Shown here piece by piece: positions 27,233-36,525 of a DNA stretch of 64,000 nucleotides. Under the pieces are notes generated by a model that saw nothing but the letters and a program-made list of their open reading frames with translations, did no database searches and was not told the DNA's origin. Position 1 is the stretch's first letter. Each line of letters opens with the position of its first letter. Source of the stretch: Flavobacterium gelidicaeli (GTDB taxonomy: Bacteria; Bacteroidota; Bacteroidia; Flavobacteriales; Flavobacteriaceae); the NCBI RefSeq assembly GCF_013294005.1, contig NZ_JABSNK010000009.1:62001-126000 (forward strand), in the 5' to 3' direction. The position numbers were made by a program, and so were the translations under genes.

Positions 27233-27963
27233 AGCAGGAAAAAATAATAGAAGTAAAAAATCTCAGCAAGGTATTTGGTGATTTTAAGGCCGTAAACAAC
27301 ATCACATTTGAGGTGTATAAGGGGGAGATTTTTGGTTTTCTTGGCGCAAATGGTGCTGGAAAAACTACGGCTATGAAAATGCTCATTGGGATTTCTAAAC
27401 CTAGTTCAGGTGAGGCAATTGTTGCTGGCTTTAATGTAAAAACCAATACTGAAATGGTCAAGAAAAGCATTGGTTATATGAGTCAGAAATTTTCTATGTA
27501 TGACGATTTAACAATTAGAGAAAACATTACTTTTTTTGGTGGAATTTACGGTTTATCCAAAGCAAAGATTAAAGAAAAAACGAAACAACTGGTACAAGAG
27601 TTACAACTCGAAGAAATGGTAGACAAACTAGTTAGGGACTTGCCACTAGGTTGGAGACAAAAACTATCCTTTTCAGTTGCTTTACTGCACGAACCAAAAA
27701 TCGTATTTCTAGACGAGCCCACCGGCGGCGTCGATCCTATTACTCGAAGACAGTTTTGGGAACTGATTTATGAACAGGCAAACAAAGGAACAACCCTATT
27801 TGTTACCACGCACTACATGGACGAAGCCGAATATTGTGATCGAGTTTCCATCATGGTCGAAGGACAAATTGAAGCACTCGATACCCCAAAAAATTTAAAA
27901 GAAAAATACAAAGTAGCTTCTATGAATGACGTTTTTTTAAAACTGGCTCGAAATATAGAATAG
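27229..27963 (+). CDS. ABC transporter ATPase 2 (YbhF C-half-like)
   Basis: A 244-aa ABC ATPase with Walker A GANGAGKTT near residue 39 and Walker B IVFLDEPTGG. The signature motif is degenerate (LPLGWRQKLS instead of LSGGQ), so the two ATPases probably form an asymmetric heterodimer with unequal sites. It is coupled to ATPase 1 by an ATGA overlap. Its stop is followed by a 73-bp gap and the first permease gene. Confidence 0.88.
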   Translation: MKQEKIIEVKNLSKVFGDFKAVNNITFEVYKGEIFGFLGANGAGKTTAMKMLIGISKPSSGEAIVAGFNVKTNTEMVKKSIGYMSQKFSMYDDLTIRENITFFGGIYGLSKAKIKEKTKQLVQELQLEEMVDKLVRDLPLGWRQKLSFSVALLHEPKIVFLDEPTGGVDPITRRQFWELIYEQANKGTTLFVTTHYMDEAEYCDRVSIMVEGQIEALDTPKNLKEKYKVASMNDVFLKLARNIE

Positions 27964-28036
27964 TAGGAATTAGAGAGGTGTAAAAGGGAATCAGTTTAAA
28001 AACTCCTTTGCTAACTTTACATTTAAATAAAGCATA

Positions 28037-29143
28037 ATGAAAAGATTTATCGGTTTTGTTACTAAGGAATTCTATCACATTTTTCGTGATAAACGTACTA
28101 TGTTTATCTTATTTGGGATGCCTATTGCGCAAATAATGCTTTTTGGGTTTGCGATTACTAACGAAATCAATAATGTAAATATTGCTATTTTAGACCATTC
28201 AAAAGATTCGGAAACTCAAAAAATCATCAGTAAAATCAATGCTTCTAAATATTTTAATTTAGAGCAAGAAATTACTAATGAGAACCAAATAGAGGCAATT
28301 TTCAAAAAAGGAAAAGTAAAAGCTGTTTTGGTTTTCGAGAACGACTTTATAAAAAATTTACAAACACAAAAACAGGCTAAAGTCCAAATAATCACTGATG
28401 CAACTGACCCTAATATAGCCAATACAATCACTAATTATACAAATGCTATTTTACAAAATCACATCCAGCAAGTCAATACCTTAAACAAACCTACTTACCA
28501 GATACAAACCCAAACACAGTTGTATTACAACCCTGAACTTAAAAGTGTATTTACCTTTGTACCAGGAGTAATGACAGTGATTTTAATGTTGGTTTCTGCA
28601 ATGATGACCTCCATATCCATCACTAGAGAAAAAGAATTAGGAACCATGGAAGTACTTTTAGTATCACCTATGAAACCCTATCAAGTTATTATTGGTAAAG
28701 TATTTCCATATATCTTTTTATCCATCATTAACGCTGTTGTAATCTTACTGTTAGGCTTTTTTGTTTTCAAAATGCCGTTTCAAGGCAACCTGTTTTTACT
28801 GGCATTCGTTACTGTATTATTCATCATTACTGCCTTATCATTAGGGATTTTAATTTCAACAATATCCAGTTCGCAACAAATGGCCATGATGATTTCATTA
28901 ATGGGGCTTATGCTGCCTGTAATCATCCTCTCAGGATTTATATTTCCTATTTCGAGTATGCCCCTACCCTTACAAATCATCAGCAATATCATCCCTGCTA
29001 AATGGTTTATCATAATCATAAAAGCCATTATGCTTAAAGGAGCAACGTTCTCTATAATTTGGAAAGAAATCCTTATTCTCATAGCAATGTCCGTACTTTT
29101 TATAGGCTTGAGTATTAAAAATTACAAAATAAGATTAGAGTAA
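28037..29143 (+). CDS. ABC-2 type permease (YbhS/YbhR-like) 1
   Basis: A 368-aa ABC-2 membrane protein: one N-terminal helix, a large periplasmic domain (about 45-170), then five C-terminal helices. The family segment TREKELGTMEVLLVSP lies near residue 195. It forms the membrane channel together with permease 2 from the same operon. Confidence 0.88.
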   Translation: MKRFIGFVTKEFYHIFRDKRTMFILFGMPIAQIMLFGFAITNEINNVNIAILDHSKDSETQKIISKINASKYFNLEQEITNENQIEAIFKKGKVKAVLVFENDFIKNLQTQKQAKVQIITDATDPNIANTITNYTNAILQNHIQQVNTLNKPTYQIQTQTQLYYNPELKSVFTFVPGVMTVILMLVSAMMTSISITREKELGTMEVLLVSPMKPYQVIIGKVFPYIFLSIINAVVILLLGFFVFKMPFQGNLFLLAFVTVLFIITALSLGILISTISSSQQMAMMISLMGLMLPVIILSGFIFPISSMPLPLQIISNIIPAKWFIIIIKAIMLKGATFSIIWKEILILIAMSVLFIGLSIKNYKIRLE

Positions 29144-29159
29144 TTTAAACCCAATTAAT

Positions 29160-29258
29160 TTTGGTTTTAGGAGCTTTATCCTGCTGTACGTTACAATCTT
29201 TTGCCTCGTTAAGAAACGAGACAAAAGGATTTCCACTTCCATCAGGGCTATACAAACA
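29160..29258 (-). repeat. Degenerate Flavo-1-like element inside the exporter operon, copy 5
   Basis: In the gap between the two permease genes, the plus strand reads GTACGTTACAATCTTTTG, then a hairpin CTCGTT/AACGAG, then CAAAAGGATTTCCACT and CCATC. These match, inverted, the central blocks of the elements at 39143-39246 and 43162-43268. The outer conserved ends are eroded. Confidence 0.5.
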
Positions 29259-29268
29259 AGAACTATCT

Positions 29269-30393
29269 ATGAAAACAATAGCATTCATCATCCAGAAGGA
29301 ATTCAAACAAATATTTAGAAATAAAGGCATGTTACCTATACTGTTTGTATTGCCATTAATACAACTATTAATCCTATCTAATGCTGCTAGTTTTGAAGTA
29401 AAAAATATCAAGTTCTGTTACATTGACAGCGATCATTCCGCTGTTTCTAGAGAATTAGTAGGTAGTTTTGAAGCTTCCAATTACTTCAATGTAGTTGAAA
29501 ATTTTTCTTCACATAAAGAAGCTACAGCTGCCATGCAAAAAGGGAATATAGATGTACTTCTTGAAATTCCAAACCATTTTGAACGCGACTTATTAATCAA
29601 TAAAAAAACAAATCTCTCCGTTAGTATTAATGCCATTGACGGCGCAGCAGCAGGAGTAGCTAATGTTTACATCACACAATTAATTAGCAATTTCAATAAA
29701 AACATACAAACGCAAGGAATGCAATTTATTGATGGAACAGTAGTACAACCACAAAGCATTATTAGTATTCCGTCTTTCTGGTACAACAACACTTTAAATT
29801 ACAAAACGTATATGGTGCCGGGAATTTTAGTATTACTGGTAACTATGCTAACGCTTTTTCTATCGGCTATGAATATTGTACGCGAGAAAGAGATGGGAAC
29901 ACTCGAGCAAATTAATGTCACTCCCATCAAGAAATACCAGTTTATTATTGGTAAGTTATTTCCGTTTTGGGTATTGGGATTGTTTATTTTAACGGTGGGT
30001 CTTATTATTTCTAAAGCCGTTTTCAACATTCCTATGCTAGGGAATTTAGGACTAATTTATTTGTTTACTTCTGTATATTTGTTGGTTATATTGGGAATAG
30101 GTTTATTTATTTCTAACCACACCGAAACCCAACAACAAGCGATGTTCATTGCTTGGTTTTTTACGGTTATTTTCATCTTAATGAGCGGATTGTTCACTCC
30201 TATAGAAAGCATGCCTAACTGGGCACAAAAGATCACGTTGTTTAACCCTATTCGCTATTTTGTAGAAATTATTAGAATGGTTTTACTCAAAGGAGCCAAT
30301 TTCTCAGATATATCAAGACAATTTTTTATAATACTGGGCTACGCATTTGTGCTAAATGCTTTTGCAGTTTGGAGTTATAAAAAAACGAACTAG
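29269..30393 (+). CDS. ABC-2 type permease (YbhS/YbhR-like) 2
   Basis: A 374-aa ABC-2 permease starting MKTIAFIIQKEFKQIF with the same topology as permease 1 and the motif REKEMGTLEQINVTP near residue 208. The frame is open upstream to a TTG at 29161, but that extension is only translated Flavo-1-like repeat, so the ATG at 29269 is chosen. Last gene of the exporter operon. Confidence 0.88.
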   Translation: MKTIAFIIQKEFKQIFRNKGMLPILFVLPLIQLLILSNAASFEVKNIKFCYIDSDHSAVSRELVGSFEASNYFNVVENFSSHKEATAAMQKGNIDVLLEIPNHFERDLLINKKTNLSVSINAIDGAAAGVANVYITQLISNFNKNIQTQGMQFIDGTVVQPQSIISIPSFWYNNTLNYKTYMVPGILVLLVTMLTLFLSAMNIVREKEMGTLEQINVTPIKKYQFIIGKLFPFWVLGLFILTVGLIISKAVFNIPMLGNLGLIYLFTSVYLLVILGIGLFISNHTETQQQAMFIAWFFTVIFILMSGLFTPIESMPNWAQKITLFNPIRYFVEIIRMVLLKGANFSDISRQFFIILGYAFVLNAFAVWSYKKTN

Positions 30394-30430
30394 AACAGTT
30401 TGACTTTGACGAAAGCCTAAATATAAAACA

Positions 30431-30482
30431 AAAAAGCTACTCCATAGAAGCGATTAACATGCTAACAGGAGCGGCTTTTTTA
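30431..30482. terminator. Bidirectional terminator between exporter operon and PAS kinase
   Basis: AAAAAGC-TA-CTCC pairs with GGAG-CG-GCTTTTT around a 24-nt loop. It lies between convergent genes and carries A/T runs on both sides. Confidence 0.6.
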
Positions 30483-30529
30483 ATTTATAAAATTACTAGG
30501 CTAGTGCTTATTACTTGTTTTAAATATTA

Positions 30530-33500
30530 CTAATCATTAATCCATTTTCTAGTAATATTTTCTAGATCTGGAATATTAATAGGTTTAGGTAAATAATCGT
30601 TCATTCCTGATTCAAAGCATTTCTCTTTTTCACCTATTAATATTCCTGCTGTAATGGCTATTATAGGAATGTCTTGGTGTTTGTCCATTGCTCTAATCTC
30701 AATTGTTGCTTCGTAACCATTTTTATTAGGCATTTGTACATCCATAAAAATAATATCTAGAGGCAAATTTTTAAACTGTTCCACGGCTTCATTACCATCA
30801 TAGGCTTCATATATGGTTGCATTAGGTAAAATTCGCTTCATTAGCGTTTTTGCTAAGAGCATGTTTATTTTATTATCCTCAACGATCAGTACATTTTTAA
30901 AACTCAAGATCTTGAGAGGTTCCTTATTAGGAATAACTTCATGTGCTATCTCAGGTAGTTTTTCGTATTCTTTTACAACTGCTTTTTGAAATTTTATCGT
31001 GAAGAAAAACTCACTTCCTTCTCCATAATTACTATCTAATTTTAGTGTACTGTTCATTAATGCTAGCAATTGATTAGAAATGGTTAAACCAAGTCCAGTA
31101 CCTCCAAATTTTCTGCTCGTAGAGGTATCCTCTTGAACAAAGGATTTAAATATTCTTTTTTTATTGTCTTTCTTGATTCCTATTCCTGTGTCTTTTACTG
31201 AAAATTTAATTTTACAAAAATTATTATTAATTTCAGTTATAGCAGCTACTTTAAGCTTTATAGTTCCTTCACTAGTAAATTTTAAAGCATTACTCAATAA
31301 ATTGACTAATATTTGTTTTAATCGCACTGCATCAGCCAAAATATATTCGGGGACATTTTTAGCTATGTTTAATTTAAGTTTTATATTTTTTGAAGTTGCT
31401 TGGTGTTTAAACAAATCAATTACTTGATTATTGAGTGCAATTAAATTGACTTTTTCTATGTCTAATTCTAATTTTCCAGATTCAATTTTAGAAAAATCGA
31501 GTACATCATTTACAATTTGCATTAATGATTTAGCCGACTCATTTACCGTTGACATGTATTCAAACTGGTTCATTTTTAAATTAGACTGCATCAATAAATG
31601 TGTAAACCCAATAATTCCATTCAATGGTGTACGTATTTCATGACTCATATTCGCTAAGAAATCTGTTTTGGCTTTATTAGCTGACTCCGCTTGCTCTTTG
31701 GATTTCTGAATCTGAATTTCCATTTTCTTGCGCTCTGTAATATCAATAAAACTTATTACAACCTCAACAATTTCACCTTTGCTATTCAACATAGGATAGC
31801 CATTAACTAAAACCCATTTTGTGTTTTTATGTTCAGACTTGTAAATGCCTATTACAACGTTTTTTATGGGTTTAATGGTATTCAAAATTATACGTATGGG
31901 ATAATCTGCTTCTTTAATAACTGATCCTTGATCATCTAGAAATTCCCATAAGCTACTATTTTTTTTCTTTTCAAGAATATTTTTTAAATTCAAACCTAAT
32001 ATTTCAGAAGCTTTTTTATTACTCATAATTACCGAAGCATCAGCAGCATGCACAATAATTCCAGCATCTAAATTATTTAGTAAACCTCTATAACGTTCTT
32101 CACTTTTTTCAAGAGCAAAGTCTCCTTTTTTAGCATTAGTAATATCTCGAGACAAACATATAAAATGCGTATCCCCATTTTCATTTACTTTCATGGGAGC
32201 AACTGATAGTTCAAACCAGTGTGTACCATCAGGAAGTTCAAGAGTATATTGCTTTCCAGTTGAAAAACCTTTTTTAGAAGCTTCCTCTAGAGCAGACAAA
32301 CTTACTGCTGTAACATTAGGTGGTAAAATATCTTCAAATTTCTTTCCAATAAAATCCTCAGCTGGCATGATTAACATACTTGAATGGTGCGAGTGGAAAT
32401 TGTAAAAATACCCGTCAATTCCTACTTCAAAAAGTAAATCAGGAATAGCGTTAAGAATACCTTCAAGTTTTTTATTAATATTTTTAAATTCCAATTCTGC
32501 TTTTTTAAGATCAGTTACGTCCAGCATTGATCCTATAAAACGTGTTGGCTTTCCTTTTTCATCTCGTACAATTACAGCACGTTCATAAAAATAACCATAA
32601 CTACCATTTGCTTTTTTAAAACGGAATTCATTTGACCAAGAATTAGAACTACTTAAGTAACATTCTTCAATACTCTTTATGATTCTATCCTTGTCATCAG
32701 GATGCAACTTAGATCTCCACAAAGCTTTATTCTCCTCAGTGGTTAAATTTTTATTATAAGAGTTCAAATTATCGTAGGACACTTGATTGTGCCAATTTTT
32801 ACCTGTAACAAAATCCAATTCGAATATCGCATCATTTGTTGCTGATGAAATCATTTCAAATCGCTCATTGGCTTTTTTAGTACCTTCTTCGGCAATTTTA
32901 CGCTCTGTAATATCAGTGATAGTACCTATGTAACCTACAACCTCGTCATTTTTATCTTTTTCAGGAATTGCTTGCCCCATTACCCATCTAATTGTTCCAT
33001 CAGGCCTTACAAAACGATATTCCGAAAATGATTTTTCTTGTTTATTATTAGCAATTTCCCAAGAACTTATCATTGCTTTTCTATCGTCCTCATGAACGGT
33101 ATCAAGCCAACCATACCCTAAAGCTTGCTCATAAGGATATCCTGAAATTTGTGTCCAACTAGGATTTACATAAGTAGTTAGTCCCGAAACATCAGTACGA
33201 AAAATTCCAACAGGTGAGGCCTCTGTAAGGGTATGGTATCTTTTTTCGCTTTGAAAAATAGCTTCTTCTACTTTTTTACTTTTTATGTCTTTTTCAATTA
33301 CTTCTAATGCAAAAGCAACATCTCCAGTGGCTTCTTCCAGCAATTTAATTTCTTCTGAATCGAAAAATTGTTTCTCATTCGAGTAAAAATTAAATACACC
33401 TACAATTTTTCCAAACTTTTTTATAGGCAATGACATCATGGAGTTGTATCCACGTTTTAAAGCATCTTCTTTCCAAGGTTGCATGACTTCATCATTTTGA

Positions 33501-36145
33501 ATATCATTACAAACTACATAATTACCATCATTTATGACAGTACCTACTGGTCCTCGAGCCCCAATATCATCGATTAGAATTTTTTCAAGTAACTCAATAT
33601 AACCTAAATCATCACCAGCCATCATCACTGGTTTTACTTTTCCAGTAGTTTTAATTATTTTTCCAATCCAAACCATTTTAAATTTACCAAAATCAATAGC
33701 AATTTTGCAAGCCTCTTTAAACAAGGTTTCCTCATCTGTTGTTCTAACAATCATTTGGTTAATTTGACTAATAAACAAGTAGAGTCGGTTATTCTTAATG
33801 ATTTTTTGTTCAGCAACAATTCTATCCGTGATATCAGTAACAATACCATGACAAATTACAGTTCCTTCAGGTTCAAGAACGGGCAATGAATTTACTTCAT
33901 GCCAAACAAGCCCTTTTGTGGGATGAATGTAACGGTAAACCACTTTTAGTGGTACAAAAGTACTTTTTGTAATTCTGATTTTCTCTATAACATTTTCAAC
34001 ATCATCAGGGTGTATTAAATCAAACATTTTACTAGAGTCCTCTTTTATATCATCAAAACTAAAACCATAAATAGCTTTAATTGACTCACTAGCATAAGGA
34101 TAGCTTAAAGAACCATCTAAATTTTGACGCATAGAGTAGATTAAACCAGGAGAGGTAGCAGCTATTTTAGCAAAAACATCACGTTCTTTTTTTAAAATTG
34201 TATCCGAAATTACTTTATCAGTTACATCTCTAAAATTGGCAATAATCCCCTCTACAGTGCTGTCATGAAATCTATTACTAATAACTCCTTCCAGCCAGAT
34301 ATAATGCCCTTTTTTATGTTTTACTTGGAACAAAGCTGGAATTATTTTTCCAGGATTTGCAACAGCTTCTTTTATATTGCCCTGTATATAATCTAAATAA
34401 TCAGGGTGAAAATAATCCTCATCAGGAATAACGCTAAACTCTTCATCGGTATAGCCAGTAATCCTTTCTGAAGATGGGCTACGGAATAGAACATTTAATT
34501 TTTCATCAACAACAGTAATGATACCTTCATTGTGTTCAACTAAGGCTCGAAAACGTTTTTCGCTCACCTGAAGTTCATTTTCTGCTGCTTTCTTAGCCGT
34601 TATATCTCTAAAGAAGTTTGATATTCCATCTTTGGATGGATAAATTTGGTTCTCTATCCAATACTTATCATTATGTAAATATTGAAAACAGGAATATTGC
34701 TGACTTTTTAACGTATTATGAAACGCTGAATATAGCTCTGAATCAACAATTTCAGGAAATTCTGTCCAAATGCACTTTCCAATCATATCAACAGGATTAC
34801 GCTGTAGCATTTCACCTGCTTTTTTATTCATATACGTATAGCACCAGTTGTTATCGAGCGCTACAAAGGCATCTGTAATTCTATCAAGTATAGAATTAAT
34901 AAGATCTTGATTTTCTTTATTAATGGTAATATCTTTGGCGAAGCCTAAAATTCTATTTTCTGAAATTCTTACGGCTTCAATAGCCCTCCAGCGGTATTCT
35001 CCGTTTTTATTTTTGCCTCTAACTTCTGACTTTGCTACTCCGTTCACAGAAATATTTGCAAGAAAAGAATGAATTAAATCATTTTGTTCTTCAGGGTTTG
35101 TCAAGTCTCCAAATCGTTTTTTTAATAGTTCTTCTTTAGTAAAACCAGTACTTATACAAGCCGCTTTATTAACTTCTAAATAATAGCCATCATTATCAAC
35201 TACAAAAACTGAATCAGGAGCATTCTCAATATATTCTCTAAATTTTGAGTTACCTTCCTCTTCAGCAAGTTTGAGTTTTAAAGCAACTTCTCTATTTTTT
35301 TTCTCTTTAAGTTTTTCTTGAGTTTTTCTCTTTTCAGTTATATCTTGAGTATTTCCTCTAATCGCAATAAATTTTCCTTTTTTATCAAAAACAGCAACTA
35401 CTTTAACATTGATACATTTTGTGGTATGCCTTAAAAACAATTCATAATCAAGTTCAAATGGCAGTTGATCCTTTTTTATTTGTTCTATCTTATCTTTAAA
35501 AAGTAAAATTTGATCGGGTTTTAATTTTTTTTGGTAAAGTCCAAAGAGATCCTGATTTGCAATTTTTTCTATTTCATAAATGGCATACATTTCATCAGAC
35601 CACAATAATTGATTTGAATCTAGACTTAATTCCCAAGAACCCATTTTAGCAATTTGCTGGGCACTATTTAATAAATTTTCGCTTTTTTCTAATTGCTCAG
35701 TTGCCTTTTTTAAATCTGTAACATCTCTACCTATTGCATAAAATATTTCACGTGAAGTACTTTCAAAACTAGACCATTGAATAATTACAACTTCACCCGT
35801 TTTAGTGATTAGTCTGTTTTCAAAGTTTTTAGCAATTTTACCTGATGTCATTCCTGATAACTCCTGTATTGATTCATCGATATCATCAGGATGAATAAAA
35901 TCAATTATCTTTTTGTTTTCAACCTCGTGTTTACTGTATCCTAATATTTTTTTAAACGTAGGATTAACTTCCTTATAATAGCCGTCAATTCCTGCCATAC
36001 AAATCAAATCATTTGACTCTTCAAAATAACGGTCAAAATTATTTTTTAATTTATTTTTTTCTTGCAAACGCAGTAATTCTTCCTCTTGATTTTTTACAAT
36101 TTTAAGAAGCTCCTCGTGACTAAGTTTAGAAAAGGTTGAACTCAT
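30530..36145 (-). CDS. Giant soluble multi-PAS/GAF hybrid histidine kinase
   Basis: An 1871-aa hybrid sensor kinase from the ATG at 36145 (MSSTFSKLSHEE); a longer frame to 36202 adds only a short hydrophobic stretch. Domains in order: N-terminal coiled coil, six PAS/PAC modules (to about 780), a GAF domain (about 790-950), four more PAS/PAC modules (to about 1450), HisKA with phospho-acceptor His1502 in NMSHEIRTPLNG, HATPase with GTGLGLTIS, and a receiver with Asp1802 in FMDVQMP. No transmembrane segment is evident, so it should sense cytoplasmic or membrane-permeant signals. No separate output protein lies next to it; output is probably via phosphotransfer to an unlinked regulator. Confidence 0.9.
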   Translation of the reverse strand: MSSTFSKLSHEELLKIVKNQEEELLRLQEKNKLKNNFDRYFEESNDLICMAGIDGYYKEVNPTFKKILGYSKHEVENKKIIDFIHPDDIDESIQELSGMTSGKIAKNFENRLITKTGEVVIIQWSSFESTSREIFYAIGRDVTDLKKATEQLEKSENLLNSAQQIAKMGSWELSLDSNQLLWSDEMYAIYEIEKIANQDLFGLYQKKLKPDQILLFKDKIEQIKKDQLPFELDYELFLRHTTKCINVKVVAVFDKKGKFIAIRGNTQDITEKRKTQEKLKEKKNREVALKLKLAEEEGNSKFREYIENAPDSVFVVDNDGYYLEVNKAACISTGFTKEELLKKRFGDLTNPEEQNDLIHSFLANISVNGVAKSEVRGKNKNGEYRWRAIEAVRISENRILGFAKDITINKENQDLINSILDRITDAFVALDNNWCYTYMNKKAGEMLQRNPVDMIGKCIWTEFPEIVDSELYSAFHNTLKSQQYSCFQYLHNDKYWIENQIYPSKDGISNFFRDITAKKAAENELQVSEKRFRALVEHNEGIITVVDEKLNVLFRSPSSERITGYTDEEFSVIPDEDYFHPDYLDYIQGNIKEAVANPGKIIPALFQVKHKKGHYIWLEGVISNRFHDSTVEGIIANFRDVTDKVISDTILKKERDVFAKIAATSPGLIYSMRQNLDGSLSYPYASESIKAIYGFSFDDIKEDSSKMFDLIHPDDVENVIEKIRITKSTFVPLKVVYRYIHPTKGLVWHEVNSLPVLEPEGTVICHGIVTDITDRIVAEQKIIKNNRLYLFISQINQMIVRTTDEETLFKEACKIAIDFGKFKMVWIGKIIKTTGKVKPVMMAGDDLGYIELLEKILIDDIGARGPVGTVINDGNYVVCNDIQNDEVMQPWKEDALKRGYNSMMSLPIKKFGKIVGVFNFYSNEKQFFDSEEIKLLEEATGDVAFALEVIEKDIKSKKVEEAIFQSEKRYHTLTEASPVGIFRTDVSGLTTYVNPSWTQISGYPYEQALGYGWLDTVHEDDRKAMISSWEIANNKQEKSFSEYRFVRPDGTIRWVMGQAIPEKDKNDEVVGYIGTITDITERKIAEEGTKKANERFEMISSATNDAIFELDFVTGKNWHNQVSYDNLNSYNKNLTTEENKALWRSKLHPDDKDRIIKSIEECYLSSSNSWSNEFRFKKANGSYGYFYERAVIVRDEKGKPTRFIGSMLDVTDLKKAELEFKNINKKLEGILNAIPDLLFEVGIDGYFYNFHSHHSSMLIMPAEDFIGKKFEDILPPNVTAVSLSALEEASKKGFSTGKQYTLELPDGTHWFELSVAPMKVNENGDTHFICLSRDITNAKKGDFALEKSEERYRGLLNNLDAGIIVHAADASVIMSNKKASEILGLNLKNILEKKKNSSLWEFLDDQGSVIKEADYPIRIILNTIKPIKNVVIGIYKSEHKNTKWVLVNGYPMLNSKGEIVEVVISFIDITERKKMEIQIQKSKEQAESANKAKTDFLANMSHEIRTPLNGIIGFTHLLMQSNLKMNQFEYMSTVNESAKSLMQIVNDVLDFSKIESGKLELDIEKVNLIALNNQVIDLFKHQATSKNIKLKLNIAKNVPEYILADAVRLKQILVNLLSNALKFTSEGTIKLKVAAITEINNNFCKIKFSVKDTGIGIKKDNKKRIFKSFVQEDTSTSRKFGGTGLGLTISNQLLALMNSTLKLDSNYGEGSEFFFTIKFQKAVVKEYEKLPEIAHEVIPNKEPLKILSFKNVLIVEDNKINMLLAKTLMKRILPNATIYEAYDGNEAVEQFKNLPLDIIFMDVQMPNKNGYEATIEIRAMDKHQDIPIIAITAGILIGEKEKCFESGMNDYLPKPINIPDLENITRKWIND

Positions 36146-36202
36146 AAATGACAAACTAGTTATACTTAGGTTAAATATAGCAAAATATAATAATAAATGC
36201 AT

Positions 36203-36460
36203 GAGCTCTTTTCAAAAAAAAAAATAGTGTGCTGCCTATTTTACTCAAACAATAGCTATAAATTACTATGATCTGTAAAACAAATCGTTTTATATCATTA
36301 TTTATAAAAACAATATTAGTTACTAAAATCAATAATAGTTCTCTGGTACTTACCTCTATTACCACTAATTACATTTATACTGTCAATGTCTTATACAGCA
36401 GAACTACCCAAAAGCATTTTAGAGCCTATTCTGAAATGCTTTACTATTTTATTTACCAAG
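36203..36460. other. Intergenic region between PAS kinase and RND operon
   Basis: No gene seen. AT-rich sequence holding the divergent promoter regions. The RND operon promoter lies at its downstream edge. Confidence 0.4.
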
Positions 36461-36505
36461 TGTGACTATTGTTACTGTGGAGCCCTTATTGCAAAATTAT
36501 CTTTG
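36461..36505 (+). promoter_or_regulatory. RND efflux operon promoter with CRP-like dyad
   Basis: TGTGACTATTGTTACT (36461-36476) is a TGTGA-N6-TTACT dyad. Its core ends exactly 22 bp before TATCTTTG (36498-36505), a perfect TAnnTTTG box, which lies 20 bp before the TolC-like start. Same design as the TSUP, cydAB and CstB-like promoters. Confidence 0.78.
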
Positions 36506-36525
36506 TGTAATAATTAGAAATAAAA

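Noticed and set aside
29161..29268. N-terminal extension of ABC permease 2 from a TTG
   Set aside because: The extension is translated repeat sequence; the ATG at 29269 starts with the normal permease N-terminus.
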